Assembly: GCA_035452965.1 (NCBI GenBank)
Contig: DAOTCE010000063.1
Location: 1 to 10,746 of the forward strand
DNA length: 10,746 nt
From: Candidatus Paceibacterota bacterium
GTDB lineage: Bacteria > Verrucomicrobiota > Verrucomicrobiia > Limisphaerales > UBA8199
Direction: 5' to 3'
The notes below the pieces were generated by a model, which did not search any database, had not been told where the DNA came from, and saw only the letters and a program-made list of their open reading frames with translations. Of this stretch, positions 1-5,761 are shown one piece after another. Positions within the stretch are counted from its first letter, which is position 1. Each line of letters starts with the position of its first letter. The translations under genes were made by a program, and so were the position numbers.

Positions 1-87
1 CAAGCACTTTTTCACCTATTTATGCATTTTTCTTCACGAGGCTAAGGATTGAGGACGACTGGTGGCAGGGTCTTGGGGCGGCGGGGC
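1..87. other. Left-edge non-coding stretch, AT-rich at its end
   Basis: The first 45 bases are about one third G+C, clearly lower than the rest of the window, and no reading frame of useful length crosses them. The stretch lies downstream of the minus-strand pseudopilin. On the minus strand the last bases (15 to 1) read GTG AAA AAG TGC TTG, which could be the first codons of a signal-peptide gene cut by the edge. There is no ribosome binding site and only five codons, so this cannot be called. No convincing terminator hairpin is visible after the pseudopilin stop. Confidence 0.3.
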
Positions 88-921
88 CTACCAAGGACCG
101 GGACCAAGGTCGGCGGGGCGGTAGAACACCGTCCACCCCCCAGCCGCAGACCCGACGTCAATGGTCGTCCGGTATCCAGTCAAACTGAATTTGCGCCAGA
201 GAACACTGCCGTCCTCGTAGAGGAAGTTCCCCCCGACGGAGATGCCGCCGGTATTGCGATGGTTTGCAAAGGGGAAGCTCGTGCTGGTCACGCCTGTGGA
301 GCCAAACCACGTGAGGTTGGGGGCTCTGCCGGTCCCTTGGATCTTGTCAATCATGACCGGCGCCTTGCGATAAGGGCCGCCGAGCTTCTTCCGGTACACC
401 CATTCACCCAGCCCGTCGGAGTTATAGTCGGGCCAGGCCACCGGATGGTTGTCTCGCCCGGGCAGATACTGGTAGCCGATCAAGTTGACCCGGTCCGCCT
501 CCGATTCCACGGCGCGGTGCCACTCGTCAGTGGGGCAGTAGATCACGTCTTGCTTGGCTCGTCGCACAGTGGTTGTGCCGCGGCGGTTTTGGTAAAGGTA
601 AGCGGGGTAGAAGTTGGTATTAAGCGCCATCGCCATCCAGGCAAATCCGCTGGCACCGTCAGTAGTGGGGTTGGCCGGGAAGTGCTCGCGGTTGTCCCCG
701 GCATACATGGTGACGGCCACGCCCCATTGCTTCAGGTTGCTGGTGCACTGTATCTTTACTGCCTTGTCCTTCGCCTTCGCCAGTGCCGGCAACAGCAGCG
801 CGGCTAGAATGGCAATGATCGCAATCACTACCAGCAGTTCAATGAGGGTAAAACCCGTCCCCGGTCGCCTGCCGTGGACGACACGTCTGCCCGAATCGGC
901 AGCCGACAGGGTAATCACCAT
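88..921 (-). CDS. Type II secretion/type IV pilus-like pseudopilin, prepilin-type N-terminal domain
   Basis: This 277-residue protein has a basic leader (residues 1-23) ending in GTG, then FTLIELLVVIAIIAILAALL: a class III prepilin peptidase site with cleavage predicted between G23 and F24, Glu at +5 (E28), and one hydrophobic helix at about 24-46. After the helix comes the charged ALAKAKDKA turn and a globular domain. The tail contains GGNFLYEDGSVLW (about 225-240), resembling the DG-containing end of the large pseudopilin families of planctomycetes and verrucomicrobia. Such proteins are processed by PilD-like peptidases and held in the inner membrane; their individual roles are mostly unknown. 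The start was set at ATG 921 rather than the in-frame GTG at 936 because GGAGAG lies 7 nt before the ATG, inside the longer version. The ATG overlaps the stop of the upstream membrane-protein gene, so the two are probably translationally coupled. Family assignment is firm; specific function is unknown. Confidence 0.9.
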   Translation of the reverse strand: MVITLSAADSGRRVVHGRRPGTGFTLIELLVVIAIIAILAALLLPALAKAKDKAVKIQCTSNLKQWGVAVTMYAGDNREHFPANPTTDGASGFAWMAMALNTNFYPAYLYQNRRGTTTVRRAKQDVIYCPTDEWHRAVESEADRVNLIGYQYLPGRDNHPVAWPDYNSDGLGEWVYRKKLGGPYRKAPVMIDKIQGTGRAPNLTWFGSTGVTSTSFPFANHRNTGGISVGGNFLYEDGSVLWRKFSLTGYRTTIDVGSAAGGWTVFYRPADLGPGPW

Positions 922-1304
922 GGGGCAGCTCTCCACGTATTCGATTGGATTTGTTCGCGCAGTTCGCCTTGGAATCCGGGATGTTCAGCGACCCAGTCTG
1001 GTTCTTGGTAAAGCCCGAGGTTGGGACGCAAATGCCAGGAGTAGTAGTAATTGCCCGCGTAAAGGACCACGAATAGCGCCGTGGCCGCGCTGACGCGCAA
1101 GGCAACTCGGGCCAAGCGCGCGCTGACACCCGGAAACGCCGGCAGCAAGGCCCAGATGGAGCCAATCAACATGCCCAAACAGTGTGCCATGGTCAGAAGC
1201 TCTCCGGTGCTCTCCCGGTAGTGAACCGAGAGCTGCACCACCAGCTCAAAGAGCAGAAGCTGGACGACTGCGAGAAGGATGACGCGTTTGACTACGTTTC
1301 GCAT
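915..1304 (-). CDS. Small three-helix membrane protein, function unknown
   Basis: I do not recognise this 129-residue protein. It has three hydrophobic segments at roughly residues 7-27, 37-57 and 68-86, with a short Arg-rich loop (60-70) between the second and third. The polar C-terminal tail of about 43 residues is rich in aromatic residues (NYYYSWHLRPNLGLYQEPDW) and ends in TWRAAPW. It is therefore predicted to sit in the inner membrane. The start ATG is well supported: GGGAGGG lies 5 nt upstream (1310-1316). Its TGA stop overlaps the ATG of the pseudopilin gene by 7 nt, so the two are likely one transcript with coupled translation. This suggests, but does not show, that it works with or anchors the pseudopilin. 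The real-gene call rests on the ribosome binding site, membrane-like composition and coupling, since I have no homologue in mind. Confidence 0.7.
   Translation of the reverse strand: MRNVVKRVILLAVVQLLLFELVVQLSVHYRESTGELLTMAHCLGMLIGSIWALLPAFPGVSARLARVALRVSAATALFVVLYAGNYYYSWHLRPNLGLYQEPDWVAEHPGFQGELREQIQSNTWRAAPW
929..934 (-). promoter_or_regulatory. Ribosome binding site deciding the pseudopilin start
   Basis: GGAGAG on the minus strand lies 7 nt before ATG 921. It falls within the coding part of the alternative GTG-started version (936) and within the 3' end of the upstream membrane-protein gene, supporting the ATG start and coupled translation. Confidence 0.6.
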
Positions 1305-1509
1305 GCGTTCCCTCCCGTCGCCCGAGTCTCAGGATTCATCGTTTGCATACGACAAGCCAGCCACTACGCCGGCTCTAAAGTCATTGGCCTTTGTTGGCAG
1401 TCGCGAAGAGGCGCCGGGGCGCACTCGGCCTCCGCATCGTCCGCCGCCACCATAGGCCGAAGCCCTGCGCAGTCAAGCGGGAAGGTGACTGACGCAACCA
1501 CCGCCGCAC

Positions 1510-1537
1510 TTGTCATTGGGAGCGGCCCTGTTAAAAC
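1510..1537 (+). promoter_or_regulatory. Weak candidate promoter before the ThuA-like gene
   Basis: TTGTCA (1510-1515) is followed after 16 nt by TAAAAC (1532-1537), a poor -10 box. If used, the transcript would start almost at the ATG (1544), giving a very short leader. This would fit the absence of a good Shine-Dalgarno sequence there. The 239-bp gap between the divergent genes (1305-1543) shows nothing clearer on either strand. This is a low-confidence pattern match only. Confidence 0.2.
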
Positions 1538-1543
1538 TCAGGC

Positions 1544-2560
1544 ATGAAGATCAGCAAGCATTTGATCGTGTTGGCGGCCGTGTCGCAATTGGCCCTCGCA
1601 GGGTGCACGAAGGCAGCCGATGGCGTTGTCTATCAAGGCAAAGCGGGAGCAGGGCAGGGGCGGCATATTGTCTTTCTGGCGGGCGACGAGGAGTATCGCA
1701 CGGAGGAAGGGCTGCCGATGTTGGCGAAGATCCTGGCGGTGCGGCACGGATTCAAGTGCACCGTCCTGTTCTCCATTAACCCTGCGGACGGCACGATTGA
1801 CCCGCTCACGTTGACCAACATCCCGGGCATGGCGGCACTCGGCTCCGCCGACCTGTGCGTCATGGGCCTGCGCTTCCGCGAACTCCCTGATGCGCAGATG
1901 AAGCACTTCGTGGATTACCTCAATGCCGGCAAGCCAATCATCGCCTTGCGCACCAGCACCCATGCATTCAAATACGACCACAACAAGACCAGTCCATACG
2001 CCAAGTTCGACTGGCACAGCACGGCTTGGACAGGCGGCTTTGGCCAGCAGGTGCTCGGCGAAACCTGGGTGAACCACCACGGCAACCACGGCAAGGAGAG
2101 CACGCGCGGGGTAATCAACGAGGCGCTCAAGGATCATCCAATCCTGCGAGGGGTGACCGACATCTGGGGGCCAACCGATGTCTATACTGTCACCCACTTG
2201 CCCCCGGGCGCCAATGTGCTCGTCTGGGGCCAGGTCTTGTCAGGCATGAAACCTGCGGACCCGCCGGTCGAAGGTCCCAAAAACAACCCGATGATGCCAC
2301 TCGCCTGGGTGCGCGATTATGTCGGGGAGCAGGGCAAAACCTCGAAAGTGTTCACCACCACAATGGGTGCGGCGGTAGACCTCGAAAGTGAAGGACTGCG
2401 CCGGCTCCTGGTTAATGCTGCCTACTGGGCGGTAGGGCTGGAAGAGCAAATCCCCGCCAGCGCCAACGTCGCTTATGTCGGCGAATACAAACCCGGCTGG
2501 TTTGGATTTGGCAAGTTCAGGCCCGGGTTGAAGCCCGCAGACCTCGCACTGCCGCGTTAG
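1544..2560 (+). CDS. ThuA-like domain lipoprotein
   Basis: This 338-residue protein starts with a lipoprotein signal peptide: MKISKH, a hydrophobic stretch, and lipobox LAGC with the lipidated cysteine at C21. The mature part is a ThuA-like fold (a flavodoxin/class I glutamine amidotransferase-like superfamily). Visible motifs are HIVFLAGDEEYRTEE (41-55), a NIPGM...LGSADLCVMGLRF block, RTSTHAF (136-142) and LGETWVNHHGNHG (171-183). These match the subfamily common in planctomycetes and verrucomicrobia. ThuA was named from trehalose utilisation in rhizobia; for this environmental subfamily the reaction is not established, though links to modified-sugar catabolism are often proposed. It should face the periplasm or outer membrane. 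The gene stands alone: divergent from the pseudopilin unit and convergent with gpsA. No strong ribosome binding site precedes the ATG. Family assignment is confident; function is not. Confidence 0.88.
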   Translation: MKISKHLIVLAAVSQLALAGCTKAADGVVYQGKAGAGQGRHIVFLAGDEEYRTEEGLPMLAKILAVRHGFKCTVLFSINPADGTIDPLTLTNIPGMAALGSADLCVMGLRFRELPDAQMKHFVDYLNAGKPIIALRTSTHAFKYDHNKTSPYAKFDWHSTAWTGGFGQQVLGETWVNHHGNHGKESTRGVINEALKDHPILRGVTDIWGPTDVYTVTHLPPGANVLVWGQVLSGMKPADPPVEGPKNNPMMPLAWVRDYVGEQGKTSKVFTTTMGAAVDLESEGLRRLLVNAAYWAVGLEEQIPASANVAYVGEYKPGWFGFGKFRPGLKPADLALPR

Positions 2561-2610
2561 ATCAGAGGGTTGCGGACAGTTTAGGCGACCTCCTGCCTCT
2601 CAAGGGAGTC

Positions 2611-2654
2611 ACACCGTATACACACCGTATCCTCTCCGTATCCACACCGTGGAT
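2611..2654. repeat. Four-unit 11-bp tandem repeat
   Basis: Consecutive units begin at 2611, 2622, 2633 and 2644: ACACCGTATAC, ACACCGTATCC, TCTCCGTATCC and ACACCGTGGAT. Units 1 and 2 differ at one position, and unit 3 differs from unit 2 at two. Unit 4 keeps the first seven bases. The 11-bp period is close to one DNA helical turn, so a protein binding each unit would sit on one face of the helix. The array lies just upstream of a TTGACA promoter-like box in a convergent intergenic gap. It could be an operator array, a small minisatellite, or part of a dispersed repeat. Confidence 0.7.
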
Positions 2655-2656
2655 AC
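2638..2656. promoter_or_regulatory. Perfect palindrome GTATCCAC-ACC-GTGGATAC
   Basis: Two perfect 8-bp inverted arms (2638-2645 and 2649-2656) are separated by three bases. It overlaps units 3 and 4 of the tandem repeat and ends 4 bp before TTGACA at 2661. No run of T follows on the plus strand, so it does not look like an intrinsic terminator for the ThuA-like gene. A dimeric regulator site is an alternative reading. Confidence 0.5.
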
Positions 2657-2660
2657 AGCC

Positions 2661-2690
2661 TTGACACCTTCCCGGGGGCCCTCTTACATA
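2661..2690 (+). promoter_or_regulatory. Candidate sigma-70 type promoter
   Basis: A perfect -35 box, TTGACA (2661-2666), is followed after 18 nt by TACATA (2685-2690), or after 17 nt by TTACAT; both are only moderate -10 boxes. It points away from the ThuA-like gene and towards the 3' end of gpsA, into a gap with no sizeable gene. Transcription from it would yield a short RNA, a micropeptide mRNA, or RNA antisense to gpsA. Confidence 0.4.
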
Positions 2691-2704
2691 AGTCTCTGGA
2701 AAGG

Positions 2705-2752
2705 ATGAAGATAACGCAATTCGCCAACGAATCAGCCAAACTCGCGTGGTAA
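2705..2752 (+). CDS. Possible 15-codon ORF, unrecognised
   Basis: ATG to TAA encodes MKITQFANESAKLAW. It begins about 15 nt downstream of the candidate -10 box. GGAAAGG abuts the ATG, too close for an ideal ribosome binding site. At 15 residues the coding call cannot be made from sequence alone. It could be a leader or micropeptide, the remains of a longer gene, or chance. It is listed because it coincides with the promoter-like and repeat elements just upstream. Confidence 0.2.
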   Translation: MKITQFANESAKLAW

Positions 2753-2818
2753 GAAGCCGCGAACCGGGAGCCTGCCGGTCAAACCGGGGATCGGTGGAGG
2801 GTTGGCGTGCTTCCCGGC

Positions 2819-3796
2819 CTACTCCGGTTTCGGGTCGCGCGCCATCAAGTCCCGCACCGCCCGGGTGACGTTCTTTCCCTCGTAGAGCATCGCGTAAACC
2901 TCGTCAATGACCGGGGTGATAACCCCATGCTTGCGGGAAAGTTGAAAAGCCGAGCGGGCCGTCGGGTAGCCCTCGGCCACGGTCAGCAGGCTGGCTGCGA
3001 TCCTCGCCGGCTTTTCCCCCCGGCCAACCCGCTCCCCAAAGCCGCGATTGCGGCTGTGCTTCGAGAAGCAGGTCACCATCAAGTCGCCCAGCCCGCTCAG
3101 GCCGGTAAATGTCCCGCCGACCGCGCCGCAGGCCTCGCCGAGGCGGCGGATTTCCACAATCGCTCGCGTCACGAGCGCAGCCTTTGAATTGTCGCCAAAG
3201 CCCAGCCCATCACCCACGCCGGCGGCAATGGCAATGACATTCTTCAACGAACCGCCCAGCTCAACGCCGAGCAGGTCCGTGCTCGTGTAGACCCGAAACG
3301 CGGGCCGACTAAACAACTGCTGCACCTGCGCGGCCGTAGTTGCATCCCGGCTCGCCGCCACAATGGCCGTGGGGATATCGCGCGCGACCTCGACCGCAAA
3401 AGTCGGTCCGGACAATGCCGCACATTTGGCGCCAGGGGCGTTTTCCGACAGCACCCCGCACATCGTCAAGCCGGTGTCGTATTCAATGCCCTTGGTAACG
3501 CTGACGATCAACTTCGTGTACGCAGCCAAATGGCGTGTCACCTCACGGAAAGGTTGGGACGGGACAGCCACCACGATGCACTCCGCCGTCTCGATGGCCC
3601 GCGGCAGGTCGCTCTCCAAAACCACCTCGCGCGGCACCTCGACACCGGGCAGAAACCGCTCGTTGCGCCCGGTTCGGCGGATCTCCTCCAGCCACTCAGT
3701 GCTGTGCCCCCAAAGTGTGACGCCATTGCCGCCCTGATGCAGCAGACGCGCCAAAGCTGTGCCCCACGCCCCGGCACCCAACACGGTGACTCTCAT
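2819..3796 (-). CDS. gpsA: NAD(P)H-dependent glycerol-3-phosphate dehydrogenase
   Basis: GpsA reduces dihydroxyacetone phosphate to sn-glycerol-3-phosphate in the cytoplasm, supplying the backbone for phospholipid synthesis. The 325-residue protein has the usual family length. Visible features are the Rossmann GAGAWG (7-12), TKG (101-103), SGPTFA (129-134), GSLKN with the catalytic-type lysine K185, GDNSKAALVTR (201-211), SGLGDL (234-239) and the SRNRGFG substrate-site segment (248-254). The open frame continues 64 codons further upstream, but that part overlaps plsY and lacks the fold. The start is the ATG at 3796, where the Rossmann strand begins at residue 2. That ATG shares bases with the plsY stop (ATGA), so the genes are co-transcribed and translationally coupled. 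The product is the substrate of PlsY, so the pair forms one metabolic unit. Confidence 0.96.
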   Translation of the reverse strand: MRVTVLGAGAWGTALARLLHQGGNGVTLWGHSTEWLEEIRRTGRNERFLPGVEVPREVVLESDLPRAIETAECIVVAVPSQPFREVTRHLAAYTKLIVSVTKGIEYDTGLTMCGVLSENAPGAKCAALSGPTFAVEVARDIPTAIVAASRDATTAAQVQQLFSRPAFRVYTSTDLLGVELGGSLKNVIAIAAGVGDGLGFGDNSKAALVTRAIVEIRRLGEACGAVGGTFTGLSGLGDLMVTCFSKHSRNRGFGERVGRGEKPARIAASLLTVAEGYPTARSAFQLSRKHGVITPVIDEVYAMLYEGKNVTRAVRDLMARDPKPE

Positions 3797-4455
3797 GCGG
3801 TGGCTTTGGGTGAGTCTGGCGGAGCGGCCCTTTTGCCGCCAATACGGTTCTCGGTGCCGTTCAACAGTCGCTGGATATTGGCCTTGTGCTTGTAGATCGC
3901 CAGGGCGGCCAACGCGGATAGCACGAGGACGATCGTGCGGCTTTCCCCCAGTAGCCATGCGCAGAAGGGCAGGGCAGCGGCAGCGCAAATCGAGGCGAGC
4001 GAAACGTAGCGGCTAAAGGCAAAGACCACGATCCAGATGGCGAGAATGATCAGCAACGCCACCGGCACCAGCCCGGCCAGGACGCCGGCAGAGGTGGCAA
4101 TGCCCTTGCCGCCTTTGAAATGGAGCCAGCAGGTGAAGTTGTGGCCGATTATTGCCGCGGCACCCGCGGCGAGGGAAAACCATTCCTCGGCTGCCGGGCC
4201 GGCTTGCGGATACAGCCAATCCGATACCAATTTCGCTACCACAAACACCGCCAGCCAGCCCTTGGCCGCATCGGCCAGCAGAACGAAGATACCCGCCTGG
4301 GTGCCGAGGATGCGGAACACGTTAGTCGCTCCAATATTGCCGCTGCCCACCGTGCGGATATCCACACCGCGCGCTTTCGCCACCAGGAAGCCCGTCGGAA
4401 TCGAGCCCAGCAGGTAGGCGATCAAGACCGTCAGCATATAACCAGCAATCGGCAT
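3793..4455 (-). CDS. plsY: Acyl-phosphate:glycerol-3-phosphate acyltransferase
   Basis: PlsY transfers an acyl group from acyl-phosphate (made by PlsX) to the 1-position of glycerol-3-phosphate at the inner membrane, giving lysophosphatidate. The 220-residue protein has several hydrophobic helices and the three family motifs: SGNIGATN (38-45), GHNFTCWLHFKGGKGIATS (104-122), and KHKANIQRLLNGTENRIG near the C-terminus (189-206). An Ala/Pro/Lys tail of about 14 residues follows. The start ATG at 4455 has only a weak Shine-Dalgarno sequence. A second in-frame ATG at residue 7 would still leave the first helix intact, but I prefer 4455. It is the first gene of plsY-gpsA and is divergent from the lipid A-type genes at 4588. 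Confidence 0.96.
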   Translation of the reverse strand: MPIAGYMLTVLIAYLLGSIPTGFLVAKARGVDIRTVGSGNIGATNVFRILGTQAGIFVLLADAAKGWLAVFVVAKLVSDWLYPQAGPAAEEWFSLAAGAAAIIGHNFTCWLHFKGGKGIATSAGVLAGLVPVALLIILAIWIVVFAFSRYVSLASICAAAALPFCAWLLGESRTIVLVLSALAALAIYKHKANIQRLLNGTENRIGGKRAAPPDSPKATA

Positions 4456-4526
4456 CCCGACACTCTATTCGTCCCGCCTCCAAACTTCCAAGCGCAAACC
4501 TCGTGTCCCCCTGTCAGCCCGCGAAG

Positions 4527-4597
4527 CAATGGCCGCGACGGTCGAGTGTCAGTTGTTCATTGTCACCGGGCAGGGGTCAATGGCACAATGGCCGCGA
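4527..4597 (+). repeat. 12-bp direct repeat in the leader of the Gfo/Idh gene
   Basis: CAATGGCCGCGA occurs at 4527-4538 and again at 4586-4597, where it contains the chosen start codon (ATG 4588). The first copy's ATG (4529) is in a different frame and would start a short upstream ORF. The repeat may be chance or a local duplication. Otherwise the 132-bp gap between plsY and this gene shows no clear promoter. Confidence 0.35.
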
Positions 4598-5664
4598 TGA
4601 GCATGGAAGTCGGCCAGCAAGAATCAGGCAAAGTCAAAGTCTCCGTCCTCGGAGCTGGTTCCCTGGGTAAAGAGCATGTGCGCATTTACGCCGAACTGGC
4701 GGCTGGGGGCCAAATCCAGTTTGTCGGAGTTTATGACACCATGGCCGAAACGGCGCAACGATTTGCCCAGAAATACCGGGTGCGCGCGTTTGCGTCGCTG
4801 GACGAAGCCGCCGCCGCCTGCGATGCCGTGAGCATTGTCACACCCACGACCACCCATTTCGAGCTGGCGAAAGCCATGCTCCACCAGGGCCGGCACGTGC
4901 TGGTGGAAAAGCCGATGACCAGCAACGCGGCGCAGGCCACCGAACTGGTCCAATTGGCGCGCCAGAAGAACTGCGTCCTGCAGGTGGGCCATGTCGAGCG
5001 CTTCAATCCCGTCTTCAATTATCTCCAGACGGTGGCCACCGACCCGCGCTTCATCGAAGCGCACCGGCTCTCGCCCTATCCGGCCCGGAGCACCGATATC
5101 GGCGTCGTGCTCGACTTGATGATCCACGACCTGGACGTGGTGCTGGCGTTCGTCAAGTCTCCGGTCCAGAGCGTGGACGCGGTGGGCATCCCGGTGTTGA
5201 GCAAGTCTGAGGACATCGCCAACGCGCGCCTGCGCTTTGCCAATGGCTGTGTTGCCAACCTGACCGCGAGCCGCGTCAGCCCCGAAAGGATGCGCAAGAT
5301 TCGTGTGTTCAGCGGGGGCGCCATAACCAGTTACATCTCTCTCGATTACCGCGCGCAGGAAGGATTCATCTACCGCATCGCGCGGCAGGACGAGGAGAAA
5401 AGCTCGTTATTCAAAAAACTGGTCCACGCCAAGGACTCAACGATCGTTAGCGAGTTCGGCGGTCGCAAGATCGTGCGTGAGCCGGTGCCGATTGCGAAAG
5501 AGGAGCCGCTCAGGCTGGAGCTCCAGGACTTCATCCGATGTGTGCAGGCGCATCGCACGCCGATGGTCAGCGGGGAATCAGCGAAACGGGCGCTGGACCT
5601 GGCATTTGAAATCACCCGCCAAATCCAGACGGCGGGCTTCAGTGCGGAGCCGCCAGTGGGTTAG
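4588..5664 (+). CDS. Gfo/Idh/MocA oxidoreductase, lipid A-locus (GnnA-like) type
   Basis: This 358-residue NAD(P)-dependent sugar oxidoreductase has an N-terminal Rossmann domain with GAGSLG (22-27) and the signature EKP (107-109). It also has VGHVERFNP (133-141) and DLMIHDLD (176-183) with the histidine usual at the active site of the family, followed by the C-terminal sheet domain with LRFANGCVANLTASRVS. These blocks resemble the Gfo/Idh proteins that sit between lpxA and lpxB in many Gram-negatives. One of these, GnnA of Acidithiobacillus ferrooxidans, oxidises the 3-OH of UDP-GlcNAc so that the aminotransferase GnnB can make a 3-amino lipid A sugar. lpxB follows here, but no gnnB is in the window, so the reaction is inferred. 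The frame is open from 4120, but that part is antisense to plsY. ATG 4588 was chosen because AGGGG lies 11 nt upstream and the Rossmann fold begins soon after. ATGs at 4597 and 4603 are alternatives. Confidence 0.88.
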   Translation: MAAMSMEVGQQESGKVKVSVLGAGSLGKEHVRIYAELAAGGQIQFVGVYDTMAETAQRFAQKYRVRAFASLDEAAAACDAVSIVTPTTTHFELAKAMLHQGRHVLVEKPMTSNAAQATELVQLARQKNCVLQVGHVERFNPVFNYLQTVATDPRFIEAHRLSPYPARSTDIGVVLDLMIHDLDVVLAFVKSPVQSVDAVGIPVLSKSEDIANARLRFANGCVANLTASRVSPERMRKIRVFSGGAITSYISLDYRAQEGFIYRIARQDEEKSSLFKKLVHAKDSTIVSEFGGRKIVREPVPIAKEEPLRLELQDFIRCVQAHRTPMVSGESAKRALDLAFEITRQIQTAGFSAEPPVG

Positions 5665-5667
5665 CGC

Positions 5668-5713
5668 ATATGGTTCAAAGTCATGCAGCCGCCGACCTGA
5701 GTCGGCGCCATAT
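5668..5713 (+). other. Nested inverted repeats between the Gfo/Idh gene and lpxB
   Basis: An inner hairpin, CGCCGAC-CTGA-GTCGGCG (5690-5707), has a perfect 7-bp stem and a four-base loop. Outer arms ATATGG (5668-5673) and CCATAT (5708-5713) are also perfect, so the RNA could fold as a two-part stem. No T-run follows, so it is not a typical intrinsic terminator. It may adjust the level of lpxB relative to the upstream gene or stabilise the mRNA end, but no function is shown by the sequence. Confidence 0.4.
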
Positions 5714-5761
5714 CAGGCGCGCATGCGACGCCCCGACTGGCGCCGCCGGCCGCGGCAATCC

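Noticed and set aside
49..807. A 252-codon open frame on the plus strand.
   Set aside because: It is antisense to the well-supported pseudopilin, has a composition typical of a shadow frame in GC-rich DNA, and shows no recognisable motif.
2763..2787. GC-rich inverted repeats (ACCGG/CCGGT, twice) downstream of gpsA, as a terminator.
   Set aside because: Stems are only 5 bp and no T-run follows on the minus strand. The alternative pairings compete, so the call is not supported.
2753..2818. A group II intron or retroelement remnant, suggested by the GAACCGGGAG...GGATCGGTGG pattern.
   Set aside because: I could not fit it to the domain V secondary structure, and no reverse transcriptase is nearby.
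3797..3988. A 64-codon N-terminal extension of GpsA.
   Set aside because: It overlaps plsY in another frame, and the family starts right at the Rossmann strand encoded from ATG 3796.
4120..4587. A 156-codon N-terminal extension of the Gfo/Idh oxidoreductase.
   Set aside because: It is mostly antisense to plsY and adds no domain. The Rossmann fold begins shortly after ATG 4588.
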